From Burkholderiaceae bacterium (GTDB lineage Bacteria; Pseudomonadota; Gammaproteobacteria; Burkholderiales; Burkholderiaceae_F), in NCBI GenBank assembly GCA_022843955.1, contig JALHMQ010000001.1:372001-436000 (forward strand): a DNA stretch of 64,000 nt. Reading direction: 5' to 3'. The translations under genes and the position numbers were made by a program. Each line of letters opens with the position of its first letter. Positions within the stretch are counted from its first letter, which is position 1. The notes below the pieces were generated by a model, which searched no databases, was not told the origin of the DNA, and saw nothing but the letters and a program-made list of their open reading frames with translations. Of this stretch, positions 8,946 through 17,827 are shown piece by piece.

Positions 8946-10346
8946 ATGAACCACGCAGCAAAGCGCACCCTTACCGAACCGGCGCGCGAGATTCCGCTTT
9001 TGATGGAGGCCGACATCGTGGTGGTAGGTGGCGGTACCACCGGGCCACTGGCCGCGGTTTCCGCCGCGCGGCGCGGCAAGCGAGTCGTGATGATCGAGCG
9101 CTTTGGGTCGCTCGGCGGCAACCTGACGCTCGGTCTCAATACCAAGCCGTCCGGCGCGCTTGTGGGCGGGCTGCCGCTGGAGATTTGGAATCTGGCCCGC
9201 TCGGTGGGCGGGGCCGGGCCGGATTACATGGCAGTGGTCAAGACCGGTGGCGTGAAGATCGCCTCGCCCTGCGACCCGGAGATGATGAAGATCCTGCTGA
9301 CCCGTTTGTGCGTGGACAGCGGCGTACAGATTCTGTTCGAGACGTTCGTGTCGGGTCCGGTGACCGAAGGTGGGCGGGTGACCGGCGTGGTGATCGAAAG
9401 CAAGGCCGGGCGTCAGTTCATCGCGGCCCAGGTGGTCATCGATTGCTCTGCCGACGCCGACATCGCGGCCAAGGCAGGGGCGCCGTTCGTGATGGGCTCC
9501 GGCGAGGTCGACGCCGCGGCGCGCAAGATGCAGCCGGTGTCGATGTACTTCACGATGAACAAGGTCGACATCAAGCGCCTGGCCGACTGGGCGCGTACCT
9601 GTGACGACGTGCCTGCGCGGGCGATTCCCGCGACCGACGCGGGCCTGGCGTATGGGCTGTGGCTGACCGGATTCAACGGGTCGCTGCAGCAGTGGCAGAA
9701 GGACACCGGCATCAAGCTCCAGCGCGACAACATCACGCTCAAGACCGCGGACGGCCTGATGTACGTGAACGCGACGCGGGTGACCGGTGTCGATGTGTTC
9801 GATCCGAAGCAGTTCGCCGATGCGATCGTCGAGTGCTATCGCCAGATCGAGGGCGTGGCCCGCTACCTGCGCGAGCGGATTCCGGGTTTCGAGGGCGCCA
9901 GCATCGGGCAGATTGCGCCGGTGCTGGGGGTCCGCGAGACCCGCCACATCCTGGGCGAGTACACCCTGACCGGCGCGGACTCGACGCAGGGAACGCACTT
10001 CGACGACAGCATCGCCGCCGACGTGTCCGCGCTCGACATTCACGACCCCAAGGGCGCAGACGTGGACTTTCAAGGTCTGCGTCCCTACGAGATTCCGTAC
10101 CGCTGCCTGGTGCCGATGAACGTGGAGCAGTTGCTGGTGGCGGGCCGCTGCATCTCGGCCGACCACGCCGCCCATGCACGATCGCGAAACATGCCGGCAT
10201 GCATGGCGACCGGCCAGGCGGCAGGCATCGCCGCCGCGGTCGCCATCGACGAAGGGGTGCCTGTGCGCAAGGTGCCGATCGCGCGGGTGCAATCGATCCT
10301 GCGCGCGCTCGGCATGCCGCTGCACGCCGAAGAGATCGTGCAGTGA
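8946..10346 (+). CDS. FAD-dependent oxidoreductase
   Basis: A 466-residue flavoprotein of the FAD_oxidored class. The dinucleotide-binding motif VVVGGGTTGPLAAVSAARRG lies near residue 30, followed by a GSLGGNLTLGLNT segment. Near the C-terminus VAGRCISADHAAHARSRNMPACMATGQAAG is the second FAD-contact region. Start ATG 8946 follows GGAG; the frame extends further up but into the hairpin and the previous gene. Co-directional with the Bug receptor, so it may oxidise the imported compound. Substrate unknown. Confidence 0.88.
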   Translation: MNHAAKRTLTEPAREIPLLMEADIVVVGGGTTGPLAAVSAARRGKRVVMIERFGSLGGNLTLGLNTKPSGALVGGLPLEIWNLARSVGGAGPDYMAVVKTGGVKIASPCDPEMMKILLTRLCVDSGVQILFETFVSGPVTEGGRVTGVVIESKAGRQFIAAQVVIDCSADADIAAKAGAPFVMGSGEVDAAARKMQPVSMYFTMNKVDIKRLADWARTCDDVPARAIPATDAGLAYGLWLTGFNGSLQQWQKDTGIKLQRDNITLKTADGLMYVNATRVTGVDVFDPKQFADAIVECYRQIEGVARYLRERIPGFEGASIGQIAPVLGVRETRHILGEYTLTGADSTQGTHFDDSIAADVSALDIHDPKGADVDFQGLRPYEIPYRCLVPMNVEQLLVAGRCISADHAAHARSRNMPACMATGQAAGIAAAVAIDEGVPVRKVPIARVQSILRALGMPLHAEEIVQ

Positions 10347-10611
10347 CGCCGCGTTGCGGCTCTAGCGCGGGACGTCGCGCGCGTGCGCCAGCGGGGGGCG
10401 CACGCTTCTGTAGCGCGGATGAGGCAGTAGCGGCACAGATCGGCGGCGACCGCGACCGGGGTCGGCATGCCTTCGCCGTTCGCCACACGGCGAGACCGCG
10501 GCGAACCTAGCGGTTACCCCTCGTAACGACTGCCTCGTCGGCATGGCACGCGCCGTGGCCGTTGATTCGCCACGCGCGGTGCCACCGCGACGCCGAACCT
10601 ACGGAGGTCTC

Positions 10612-10821
10612 ATGTCCAGACGCTGGATCGCGGTCATCGCGCTTGCTGCAGGGGTGACGGGCTTGTCGGGCTGCATCGTCGTACCGGCGCACCCGGGCTA
10701 CTACCCGGGCCGCGTCATCAGTGGCCCAGGCCACTGGCGCGCGGCGCCACCGCCGCCGGTCTACGTGACGCCCTGGCCGTACTACCGTGATCGCCATGGG
10801 CGGCACTGGGAGCGCCGTTGA
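10612..10821 (+). CDS. small putative lipoprotein
   Basis: A 69-residue protein. The signal peptide MSRRWIAVIALAAGVTGLSGC ends in a lipobox (LSGC), predicting lipidation of Cys21. The short mature part is rich in Pro, Tyr and His, as in many small outer-membrane-associated lipoproteins. Start ATG 10612 has GGAGG seven bases upstream. Function unknown. Confidence 0.75.
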   Translation: MSRRWIAVIALAAGVTGLSGCIVVPAHPGYYPGRVISGPGHWRAAPPPPVYVTPWPYYRDRHGRHWERR

Positions 10822-10924
10822 CGTCGGCGGTCGATTGATCCATGCAGCGGGAGTGAACGGGTCAACGAAGCTGCGGCGTTTCGGTGTACTGTAGATAATC
10901 ACAGCTCACCGCCGAGCGCATCCG

Positions 10925-13027
10925 TTGTCTGCTGCATCTTTCGCCCGGGCCGCCACGGCGGCGACCCCCGGGCTCGACACACTTCTTGAACGCCTCAACC
11001 CTGAGCAGCGCGCCGCGGCGCGCCACGGCGAGTCGGGCGCAGACGCCGGCCCGCTGCTGATCATTGCCGGCGCCGGCTCGGGCAAGACCAACACGCTGGC
11101 GCATCGGGTCGGCTGCCTGATCGCCGGCGGGGTCGACCCACACGGCATCCTGCTGCTCACGTTCTCCCGGCGAGCGGCGCTGCAGATGACGCAGCGGGTC
11201 GAAGGCATCGTTGCCAAGCTCGATGAGCGGTGGGCGCGTATTGCCCATACCGTCCTGCCTTGGGCAGGCACCTTCCACGGCATCGGCGCCCGCCTGCTGC
11301 GCGAGTACGCACAGCGCTACGCGATGGATCCTGCGTTCACGATCCTGGACCGCGAAGATGCGGCCGACCTGATGAACCTGGTGCGCGCCGATCTGAAGCT
11401 CAGCGAGCGTGAGCAGCGCTTTCCGCTGAAGGCGACCTGTCTGGCGATCTATTCGGCCGTGGTCAATCGCCAGGTGACGCTCGAGCGCGTGCTGGCCGAG
11501 GACTTCCCCTGGTGCGTGGCGTGGCAGGCCGAACTGCGTGCGCTGTTCGCCGCGTACGTGCACGCCAAGCAGCGCCAGGGCGTGCTCGACTACGACGATC
11601 TGCTCCTTTACTGGGCGCACCTGCTCGCCGAACCCGCGCTGGCCACTGAGATGGGCCACCGCTTCAGCCACGTGCTGGTCGACGAGTACCAGGACACCAA
11701 CGCCCTGCAGGCGACGATCCTGCGCGGCCTGAAGCCGGACGGGCGGGGACTCACGGCGGTGGGCGACGATGCACAGGCGATCTACGCGTTCCGCGGCGCC
11801 ACGGTGCGCAACATCCTCGACTTCCCAACGCAGTTCACGCCGCCAGCACGGGTTGTCACGTTGACGCGCAACTATCGGTCGACGCAGCCCATCCTCGCTG
11901 CGACCAATGCAGTGATCGGCCTCGCCAGCGAGCGCTTCACCAAGGACCTGTGGAGCGAGCGCGGCTCGCAGGAGCGCCCGCGCATTGTCACCGTGGCCGA
12001 CGATGGCGACCAGGCGCACTATGTTGCCGAGCAGGTGCTGGCGCGGCGCGAGGCCGCAGTCGCGCTCAAGGCGCAGGCGGTCCTGTTCCGTGCGTCCAGC
12101 CACAGCGCGATGCTCGAACTGGAGCTGGTCCGGCGCAACATTCCTTACCTGAAATTCGGCGGGCTGAAGTTCCTCGAGGCGGCGCACGTGAAAGACGTGC
12201 TCGCCTTCCTGCGGCTGCTGGAGAATCCGCGCGACCGGATCGCCGGCTTTCGTGTCCTGCAGTTGCTTCCCGGGGTCGGGCCAAAGACGGCCAATCGAAT
12301 GCTCGATGCGCTGGCCGTGGCCACCGACGCCGCAGCGGCAGTCGAAGCGCTGTCGGCGCCCGCCGGTGGCGCGCTCGAATGGGCCCAGTTCGCCGCGACA
12401 TTTCGGTTGCTCGCTCGGCAGTCACCCGGCTGGCCAGCCGAACTCGAACTCGTCAGCCGCTGGTACGAGCCGCTGCTTCGGCAGCGGCATGACAATGCCG
12501 AGGTGCGCGAGGGCGACCTGCGCCAGCTGGAGGCGATTGCATCCGGCTATGCCTCGCGCGAGCGATTCCTCACCGAGCTCACGCTCGATCCGCCTGGGGC
12601 GACCAGCGATGATGCGGGCGTGCCGATGAAGGACGAGGACTACCTGATCCTGTCGACGATTCATTCGGCCAAAGGCCAGGAATGGCGCGCCGTGTATGTG
12701 CTCAACGCTGTCGACGGTTGCATCCCGTCCGACCTGGCCACCGGAACAACTGCCGAGATCGAGGAGGAACGGCGGCTGCTGTACGTCGCCATGACGCGCG
12801 CCAAGGACCACCTGACGATCATCGTGCCTCAGCGGTTTTATGTGCATCAGCAGGGCAGGCGCGGCGACCGACACGTGTATGCCGCCCGCACCCGCTTCAT
12901 TCCCGACGCGATTGCCGACCGCTTCGAGCTGAGCGGGTGGCCGCAGGTGGCGCCGGATGCTTCACCGTGCACGTCGCAGGCGGCTGCGATCGACCTGGCT
13001 GCGCGCATGCGCGGCATGTGGACCTGA
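10925..13027 (+). CDS. UvrD/Rep-type ATP-dependent DNA helicase
   Basis: A 700-residue superfamily 1A helicase (3'-5' family). All core motifs are visible: Walker A GAGSGKT at 49-55, Walker B VDEYQDTN at about 252-259, motif III QAIYAFRGA, motif IV LTRNYRST, motif V LSTIHSAKGQEW near 576, and motif VI VAMTRAKDHL. The length fits Rep/UvrD/PcrA enzymes that act in repair and replication restart. The start is given as TTG 10925 because no ATG or GTG precedes the core, and no clear ribosome binding site is present. Which paralogue this is cannot be decided here. Confidence 0.93.
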   Translation: MSAASFARAATAATPGLDTLLERLNPEQRAAARHGESGADAGPLLIIAGAGSGKTNTLAHRVGCLIAGGVDPHGILLLTFSRRAALQMTQRVEGIVAKLDERWARIAHTVLPWAGTFHGIGARLLREYAQRYAMDPAFTILDREDAADLMNLVRADLKLSEREQRFPLKATCLAIYSAVVNRQVTLERVLAEDFPWCVAWQAELRALFAAYVHAKQRQGVLDYDDLLLYWAHLLAEPALATEMGHRFSHVLVDEYQDTNALQATILRGLKPDGRGLTAVGDDAQAIYAFRGATVRNILDFPTQFTPPARVVTLTRNYRSTQPILAATNAVIGLASERFTKDLWSERGSQERPRIVTVADDGDQAHYVAEQVLARREAAVALKAQAVLFRASSHSAMLELELVRRNIPYLKFGGLKFLEAAHVKDVLAFLRLLENPRDRIAGFRVLQLLPGVGPKTANRMLDALAVATDAAAAVEALSAPAGGALEWAQFAATFRLLARQSPGWPAELELVSRWYEPLLRQRHDNAEVREGDLRQLEAIASGYASRERFLTELTLDPPGATSDDAGVPMKDEDYLILSTIHSAKGQEWRAVYVLNAVDGCIPSDLATGTTAEIEEERRLLYVAMTRAKDHLTIIVPQRFYVHQQGRRGDRHVYAARTRFIPDAIADRFELSGWPQVAPDASPCTSQAAAIDLAARMRGMWT

Positions 13028-13069
13028 GGCGGGCGACGCGTTAAGCCGTCGTCACGCGATGACTGCGCG

Positions 13070-13759
13070 ATGAGTCACCCACCAGCAGGCCAACTGCCTC
13101 GATACGGCGATCATGACTCGGTCTATCGCCGCCTGCGTGCGGGCGGTGCGTCCGGCTGGAGCAGCGACGACGAGTACGCCCGCATGCTTCGCTTGATCGA
13201 GCCCATCCTGCTGCCCGCCGACGCCCCATGTGAGCTGCTTGAGCTGGGCTGCGGTGCCGGCAATCTCGCGCTGCTGCTGGCCCGGCGCGGCGTGCGCGTC
13301 ACTGGCGTCGACATCTGCGCCACGGCGATCGGCTGGGCGACCGAACGGGCCGCGGCAGCCGGGATCGACGCCACGTTCATCGTCGACAACGTCATCGAAC
13401 TCGCGCACCTGCCAACAGCGGCGTTCGACACCGTAGTTGACGGGCACTGCCTGCACTGCCTTACCGGCGCTGACCGCGCGCGCTGCCTGTCAGCCGTGCG
13501 TCGCGTGCTGCGACCCGGCGGCCGGTCGGTGGTGCTGACGATGTGCGGCGAGGTACGCGATCCGGACCTGCTGCAGCAGTTCGACCCGGCGACGTCCACC
13601 CTGTACAGCGACGGCGTACCGATCCGTCATGTTGGTTCCGCCCAAAGCATCGTCGATGAGGTGGCGCGGGCCGGATTCTTGGTGCTGCGGATGCTGGTCG
13701 AACCGCGCCGTTCGGACGCAGAACAAGACGATCTTTTGATCCTGGCCGTTGCGCCGTGA
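13070..13759 (+). CDS. class I SAM-dependent methyltransferase
   Basis: A 229-residue protein with a Rossmann methyltransferase core: motif I LLELGCGAGNLALLLARRG near residue 53, VTGVDICATAI as motif II, and a DTVVDGHCLHCL segment. The later RVLRPGGRSVVLTMCGE is the post-III region typical of small-molecule methyltransferases. It follows the helicase by about 40 bases in the same direction. Acceptor unknown. Confidence 0.85.
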   Translation: MSHPPAGQLPRYGDHDSVYRRLRAGGASGWSSDDEYARMLRLIEPILLPADAPCELLELGCGAGNLALLLARRGVRVTGVDICATAIGWATERAAAAGIDATFIVDNVIELAHLPTAAFDTVVDGHCLHCLTGADRARCLSAVRRVLRPGGRSVVLTMCGEVRDPDLLQQFDPATSTLYSDGVPIRHVGSAQSIVDEVARAGFLVLRMLVEPRRSDAEQDDLLILAVAP

Positions 13760-13837
13760 CATCAGCCGGGTTGCGAACTGGGTGCGTTCGGCCGCTTGCG
13801 GTAACTTCCGCGCTCCGAACTGGAGCAAAAGATTCTC

Positions 13838-14086
13838 ATGACCGAGCCTGTTTCGCGGCCGACGCTGCCCGACCGCTTGTCCACTGATGCGCGCAGCCCG
13901 CACTACGTCGCCGCCGTGCTCGAGCACCACATCGGCGTGCGCCTGAATGGCAAGGATCGATCGGACGTCGAGGAGTACTGCGTCAGCGAAGGCTGGATCA
14001 AGGTGCCGGCCGGCAAGACCCTCGATCGGCGCGGCCGCCCGCTGCTGATCACGCTCAAGGGGCAGGTCGAGGCGTTCTATCGCTGA
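13838..14086 (+). CDS. DUF3297 family protein
   Basis: An 82-residue protein matching the conserved proteobacterial DUF3297 family from end to end: LPDRLSTDARSPHY, IGVRLNGKDRSDVEEYCVSEGWI, AGKTLDRRGRPL and the terminal KGQVEAFYR. Small, soluble and without signal peptide. The function of the family is not known. Confidence 0.85.
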   Translation: MTEPVSRPTLPDRLSTDARSPHYVAAVLEHHIGVRLNGKDRSDVEEYCVSEGWIKVPAGKTLDRRGRPLLITLKGQVEAFYR

Positions 14087-14438
14087 GCCGCACGCGGGAA
14101 GGAATCGTGAACAAGCGCCTTGAATTGGCGTACTTGATGCCCCCGGGAGCCTGCCGGTCGAGTTGCTGGATGATGGCGGCGGACTTCGCCGCGGCGACAT
14201 CCATGCGCTGCGCCCATTGCGCCTTCAACGAATAACGGCTGCGCTCGATCGAGCGGCCTGAGGCTGAGTCGCTCGTCCGTACCTGGCTTGGGCGCAACGA
14301 TTCGATCTCCGAAACACGTTCCAGAGGGTCGCCGTCAATAACAAATCGGCCGGGCCTGCGTCTTGCGTACCCGGCGTGGCGCGAACGCGGGGCAGATTGA
14401 ACTTGACCAATCGGTCAAACGAGATCAGGCTCCCGTCT
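14087..14438. other. 350-base intergenic region without a supported gene
   Basis: Short open frames exist on both strands but none has a convincing ribosome binding site or recognisable family. A minus-strand frame (14055-14297) contains YSLKAQWAQRMDVAAAKSAA, which looks protein-like, but it runs into the DUF3297 gene. It could be a gene remnant. The right end carries the TetR operator at 14403. Confidence 0.4.
14403..14418. promoter_or_regulatory. TetR-type operator upstream of tetR
   Basis: TTGACCAATCGGTCAA: arms TTGACC and GGTCAA around a 4-base centre, 20 bases before the TetR start. The pattern resembles NemR boxes (GACC-n4-GGTC), and an old yellow enzyme of the NemA type is encoded downstream. 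A related TTGACCA sequence occurs at 15107. Confidence 0.6.
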
Positions 14439-15050
14439 ATGTCTCGGGAAAAACTCTTCGACGATGCTGCCGTCCTCGAACGCGCAGCGGATTTGTTCGC
14501 TGCGCACGGCTATCAGGGGACGTCGCTCGCCATGCTCCTGGATGCCACCGGGCTCGGAAAGCAGAGCCTGTACAACAGCTTCGGCGACAAGCGGGCGCTC
14601 TATCTGAAGTCCATTGAATGCGCCGCTGCGCGTTATGCGTCGGTTCATGCTCGGATGGCACAGGCACGTGATGGCCGTGCAGCCGTCGCTGCATTCTTCA
14701 GTCAGCTGATCGGCCAGTGTGCGAGCAGCGATCCTGGGCGCAAGAGCTGCATTGTCAGTGCTGGACTGCTCGAGGGCATCGACGACGAAGTCATCGCTCA
14801 TCGGCTGCGGGATAAGTGGCTCGGGACCCATGAGTTGCTGCGCGCAGCTGTGGAGCGTGGACAAAAGGACGGGTCCATCCGCAGTCCGGAGCCGTCGGCG
14901 ACGCTGGCAGACCTGTTGCTCAGCGTGATGGGTGGCTTGCGCGTCAGCGCGCGCGCCCAGATCGAACCGTCCCGCTTGAAGCGAACCGTGGAGCTCGCGC
15001 TGGCGATGCTTGATCGTGTTGACGCGGGCGTGTCGAGTGACACCTCGTGA
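14439..15050 (+). CDS. TetR-family repressor
   Basis: A 203-residue regulator: N-terminal TetR helix-turn-helix (about 10-56, AADLFAAHGYQGTSLAMLLDATGLGKQSLYNSFGDK-like order of helices) and a C-terminal ligand domain of the TetR_C type containing GRKSCIVSAG with a cysteine, a feature of electrophile-sensing members. ATG 14439 lies just after the operator at 14403-14418, suggesting autoregulation. The genes that follow (dehydrogenase remnant, old yellow enzyme) suggest a NemR-like role in responding to reactive enones or electrophiles. Confidence 0.85.
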   Translation: MSREKLFDDAAVLERAADLFAAHGYQGTSLAMLLDATGLGKQSLYNSFGDKRALYLKSIECAAARYASVHARMAQARDGRAAVAAFFSQLIGQCASSDPGRKSCIVSAGLLEGIDDEVIAHRLRDKWLGTHELLRAAVERGQKDGSIRSPEPSATLADLLLSVMGGLRVSARAQIEPSRLKRTVELALAMLDRVDAGVSSDTS

Positions 15051-15070
15051 GGCCATGGCCTGCTTAGATG

Positions 15071-15096
15071 AAGCGCGCTTCCCGGCGCGCTTTTTT
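15071..15096 (+). terminator. rho-independent terminator after tetR
   Basis: AAGCGCGC and GCGCGCTT form an 8-base-pair stem with a loop of about six bases, followed by a run of T. It is 20 bases after the TetR stop and separates tetR from the enone reductase transcription unit. Confidence 0.8.
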
Positions 15097-15106
15097 CGGA
15101 GACAAA

Positions 15107-15123
15107 TTGACCATTTAGTCCAA
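15107..15123. promoter_or_regulatory. second candidate TetR operator
   Basis: TTGACCATTTAGTCCAA shares the TTGACCA half-site with the operator at 14403 and has an imperfect inverted partner (GAC/GTC around ATTTA). It sits between the tetR terminator and the next start at 15146, the right place to control the downstream unit. Confidence 0.45.
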
Positions 15124-15145
15124 ATACGCACACTGAGGTGAGGGC

Positions 15146-15313
15146 ATGAAGCAAGCACTTGAAGGCGTTGGCCAGCCCGAGCACGTGTCCGGCGTCGTGA
15201 GTTTTCTCGCTGGTCCCGTCGGTGTATGGACCACCGGCCAGGTCATCGACGCCAGCGGCGGCACCAAGCTTTTGTCCACACCCCTTCCACCACCCATGAT
15301 TCGGAGTCTCTGA
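15146..15313 (+). pseudogene. C-terminal remnant of a short-chain dehydrogenase
   Basis: The 55-residue frame encodes EGVGQPEHVSGVVSFLAG and VWTTGQVIDASGGTKL, the last conserved block of SDR-family reductases (normally about 250 residues). The cofactor-binding half and the YxxxK active site are missing. The ATG has a good ribosome binding site (GAGGTGAGG), so the fragment may still be translated. Its TGA overlaps the ATG of the old yellow enzyme (TGATG), so it could serve as a coupled leader. An internal deletion that kept the original promoter and start is the simplest origin. Confidence 0.7.
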
Positions 15314-16386
15314 TGCTCTTCCAGCCTTTTGTCACGCCTCATCTGCAACTCAAGAACCGCGTCGTCATGGCGCCCCTGACGCGTAGCCGCGCGGTCGATC
15401 ACAACACGCCCAACGCCCTGATGGCGGAGTATTACGGTCAGCGCGCCGGCGCGGGCCTGATCGTTACCGAGGGCACATCACCATCGCCCAACGGCCTGGG
15501 CTACCCACGCATCCCGGGTTTGTTCAACGCCGCCCAAGTTGAAGGTTGGCGTGCCGTCACGGAGGCCGTTCATCGCCGCGGCGCCAAGATCTTCGTGCAG
15601 CTGATGCACACCGGCCGCGTCGGTCACCAGGCCAATCTGCCCGCCGGCGCCGAGGTGCTCGGGCCGACGGACGTCGCGCTGCCGGGCGAGATGTACACCG
15701 ACACGCAGGGCATGCAGCCGCATACGCCGCCGCGGGCGATGACCACCGCCGACATCGCGCATGCCGTCGGCGAGTATGTCGCGGCCTCGAAGATGGCAAT
15801 CGCTGCCGGTTTCGATGGCGTCGAGCTGCACGCGGCCAACGGCTATCTGCTGGAGCAGTTTCTCAACGCCAACGTGAACACGCGCACCGATGAGTACGGC
15901 GGGGATGCGTCACGGCGCAATCGCCTGGTGCTCGAGGTGGCGCGTGCCGTCGTGGCGGCGATCGGCGCCTCGCGTGTTGGCATCCGGGTCTCGCCCTACG
16001 GCGCCTTCAATGCCACCGGCGCGTATGACGGCGTGGATGCGCAGTACCTTGCCTTGGCGCCGCAACTCGGTGCCATGTCACTCGCCTATCTGCATCTGGT
16101 CGATCACAGTTCGATGGGCGCACCGGAAGTGCCTGCCGCGTTCAAGGTGCAGCTTCGCGAGGCCTTCGGCGGCACGTTCATCGCCTCCGGCGGGCTCGAT
16201 CGGTCATCCGCGGAACTCGTGATCGGTGCGGGACGTGGTGATCTGGTGGCCTTTGGTCGCGCCTGGCTCGCCAACCCGGACCTCGTCGAGCGGATGCAGG
16301 CCGGGCTGCCACTGAACGCGCCCGATGCCTCGACGTTCTACACGGCCGGTGCCCAGGGCTACACCGACTATCCGCGCGCCGCGTAG
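15313..16386 (+). CDS. old yellow enzyme family NADH:flavin oxidoreductase
   Basis: A 357-residue FMN enzyme of the OYE family, reducing activated C=C bonds such as enones, maleimides or nitro compounds. Family marks: MAPLTRSRA near residue 20, FVQLMHTGRVGHQANLP near 97, GFDGVELHAANGYLLEQFL with the His-Ala-Ala-Asn substrate pair near 173, TDEYGGDASRRNRL, and the final VAFGRAWLANPDL. The start overlaps the stop of the SDR remnant. The neighbouring TetR gene and operators make this a NemRA-like locus. Confidence 0.94.
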   Translation: MLFQPFVTPHLQLKNRVVMAPLTRSRAVDHNTPNALMAEYYGQRAGAGLIVTEGTSPSPNGLGYPRIPGLFNAAQVEGWRAVTEAVHRRGAKIFVQLMHTGRVGHQANLPAGAEVLGPTDVALPGEMYTDTQGMQPHTPPRAMTTADIAHAVGEYVAASKMAIAAGFDGVELHAANGYLLEQFLNANVNTRTDEYGGDASRRNRLVLEVARAVVAAIGASRVGIRVSPYGAFNATGAYDGVDAQYLALAPQLGAMSLAYLHLVDHSSMGAPEVPAAFKVQLREAFGGTFIASGGLDRSSAELVIGAGRGDLVAFGRAWLANPDLVERMQAGLPLNAPDASTFYTAGAQGYTDYPRAA

Positions 16387-16446
16387 TGCGTCGACCCGCC
16401 TGGCCCGAACGCCCGCGCCAGCCGGGGCAGGGGGGTACAAGACGGT

Positions 16447-16473
16447 GCGCGCGCCACGTCGTGGGGCGCGCGC
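16447..16473 (+). other. GC-rich intergenic hairpin
   Basis: GCGCGCGCC (16447-16455) pairs with GGCGCGCGC (16465-16473). It lies 60 bases after the old yellow enzyme stop. There is no following U-tract, so it is at best a weak terminator; it may be an end-of-transcript structure. Confidence 0.35.
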
Positions 16474-16629
16474 CGCATCTGCAGGGGCGCTTGATAAAAC
16501 GTCATCCCTCCCGGTCACCCACACCCGGGATGGAGTGATTGGCAAGCCGCAGCCGGCGCGCGCACGCTGAGAGCCGCTGGGGATGGAGCAGAGGTACCGA
16601 GTGGTCCGGTGCCTGGGTCCAGGTGGTTG

Positions 16630-17697
16630 ATGATGCGCAGTACCACGCAGGTACGTTTCTGCCACGCGGCCGACGGCGTGCAACTCGCCTGGGAGAAGTT
16701 CGGCCACGGTGCGCCGATCGTGCGCGCGGCGTACTGGCTCACGCACATCGACCATGATTGGCGCAGCATCATCTGGCGCCCCTGGCTGGAAGCGTTCGGA
16801 AAGCGCGCAACACTGATCCGCTACGACCAGCGCGGCTGTGGCCTGTCCGACCGCAACGTCGCCGACATTTCCTTCAGCGTCTGGCTGCATGACCTCGAGA
16901 CCGTGGTCGATGCGGCTGGTGTGGCCCGCTTCACGCTGATGGGGATGTCGCAGGGGGCGTCGATCGCGATTGCATACGCGGTGCGCCACCCTGAGCGCGT
17001 GGCTCGTTTGATCATCTACGGTGGCTTCTATCAGGGCCGGCGCCGCCGCGGCCAGCCCGAGCAGGACGAAGAGGCTGACCTTCACGAGCGCGCGATTCGG
17101 CTCGGCTGGGGCCGCGAGAACCCGGCATTTCGCCAAATCTTCACCAGCCAGTTCATGGCGAACGCCAGCGCTGAGCAGCTCGCCGCATGGGACGAAATGC
17201 AGCGCCTGTCGTGCTCGGCCGAGACCGCCGCGCGCATCGTCACGAACACCCACCTGATCGATGTCACCGACTTGTTGCCGCAGGTACGCGTGCCAACCTT
17301 GGTGATGCACTCGACTCACGACGCCCGCGTCCCGTTCGAGCAGGGGCGCAAGATGGCGTCCTTGATTCCGGGTGCTCGGTTCGTGGCGCTCGAAAGCGCG
17401 GGTCACACGCTGCATCCGCAGGAGCCCGCGTTTGCCAGCTTCTTCGCCGAGGTCAGCGCATTCATTGCGGCCGACTCAGACGCGGTCCGTCTCCCGCTTC
17501 CCGGCCTCACCGCGCGTGAGCTTGAACTGTTGGAGCAACTGGCACGCGGCCACTCCAACGAGCAGATCGCCGCGACGCTGGGCATCAGCGAGAAGACCGT
17601 GCGCAACGTCGTCAGCCTGCTGTTCGACAAGCTCACTGTCCCGACCCGCGCAGCCGCCATCGTCAAGGCACGCGAAGCCGGCTTCGGTCGCTCCTGA
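16630..17697 (+). CDS. alpha/beta hydrolase fused to LuxR-type DNA-binding domain
   Basis: A 355-residue two-domain protein. Residues about 10-275 are an alpha/beta hydrolase: RYDQRGCGLSD, nucleophile elbow GMSQGAS with Ser107, an acid in STHDARVP and His in SAGHTLHP. Residues about 285-350 are a LuxR/FixJ helix-turn-helix: LTARELELLEQLARGHSNEQIAATLGISEKTVRNVVSLLFDKL. It could be a regulator that reads or hydrolyses a small ligand. ATG 16630 (or 16633) follows AGGTGG; the frame extends up to GTG 16609. The downstream methyltransferase gene, 130 bases on, may be its target or partner. Confidence 0.85.
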   Translation: MMRSTTQVRFCHAADGVQLAWEKFGHGAPIVRAAYWLTHIDHDWRSIIWRPWLEAFGKRATLIRYDQRGCGLSDRNVADISFSVWLHDLETVVDAAGVARFTLMGMSQGASIAIAYAVRHPERVARLIIYGGFYQGRRRRGQPEQDEEADLHERAIRLGWGRENPAFRQIFTSQFMANASAEQLAAWDEMQRLSCSAETAARIVTNTHLIDVTDLLPQVRVPTLVMHSTHDARVPFEQGRKMASLIPGARFVALESAGHTLHPQEPAFASFFAEVSAFIAADSDAVRLPLPGLTARELELLEQLARGHSNEQIAATLGISEKTVRNVVSLLFDKLTVPTRAAAIVKAREAGFGRS

Positions 17698-17827
17698 CGC
17701 AGCGCTCGATGCGGGCGGGACGCCAGTCCCGGCCGCGCCGCACGACGGCCGGCGCACGGGACGGCTGCCTCATGACGACGCGCGTCTGGCCGCAGACACT
17801 GACGACCTCGCTGCCAAGGAGGACCTC

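Noticed and set aside
8844-10325. A 493-codon minus-strand frame opposite the FAD oxidoreductase
   Set aside because: Composition is His/Arg/Gly-rich with no motif; the plus strand has clear FAD-binding motifs.
14055-14297. A short minus-strand frame with protein-like sequence
   Set aside because: It overlaps the DUF3297 gene, lacks a ribosome binding site and could not be assigned to a family.
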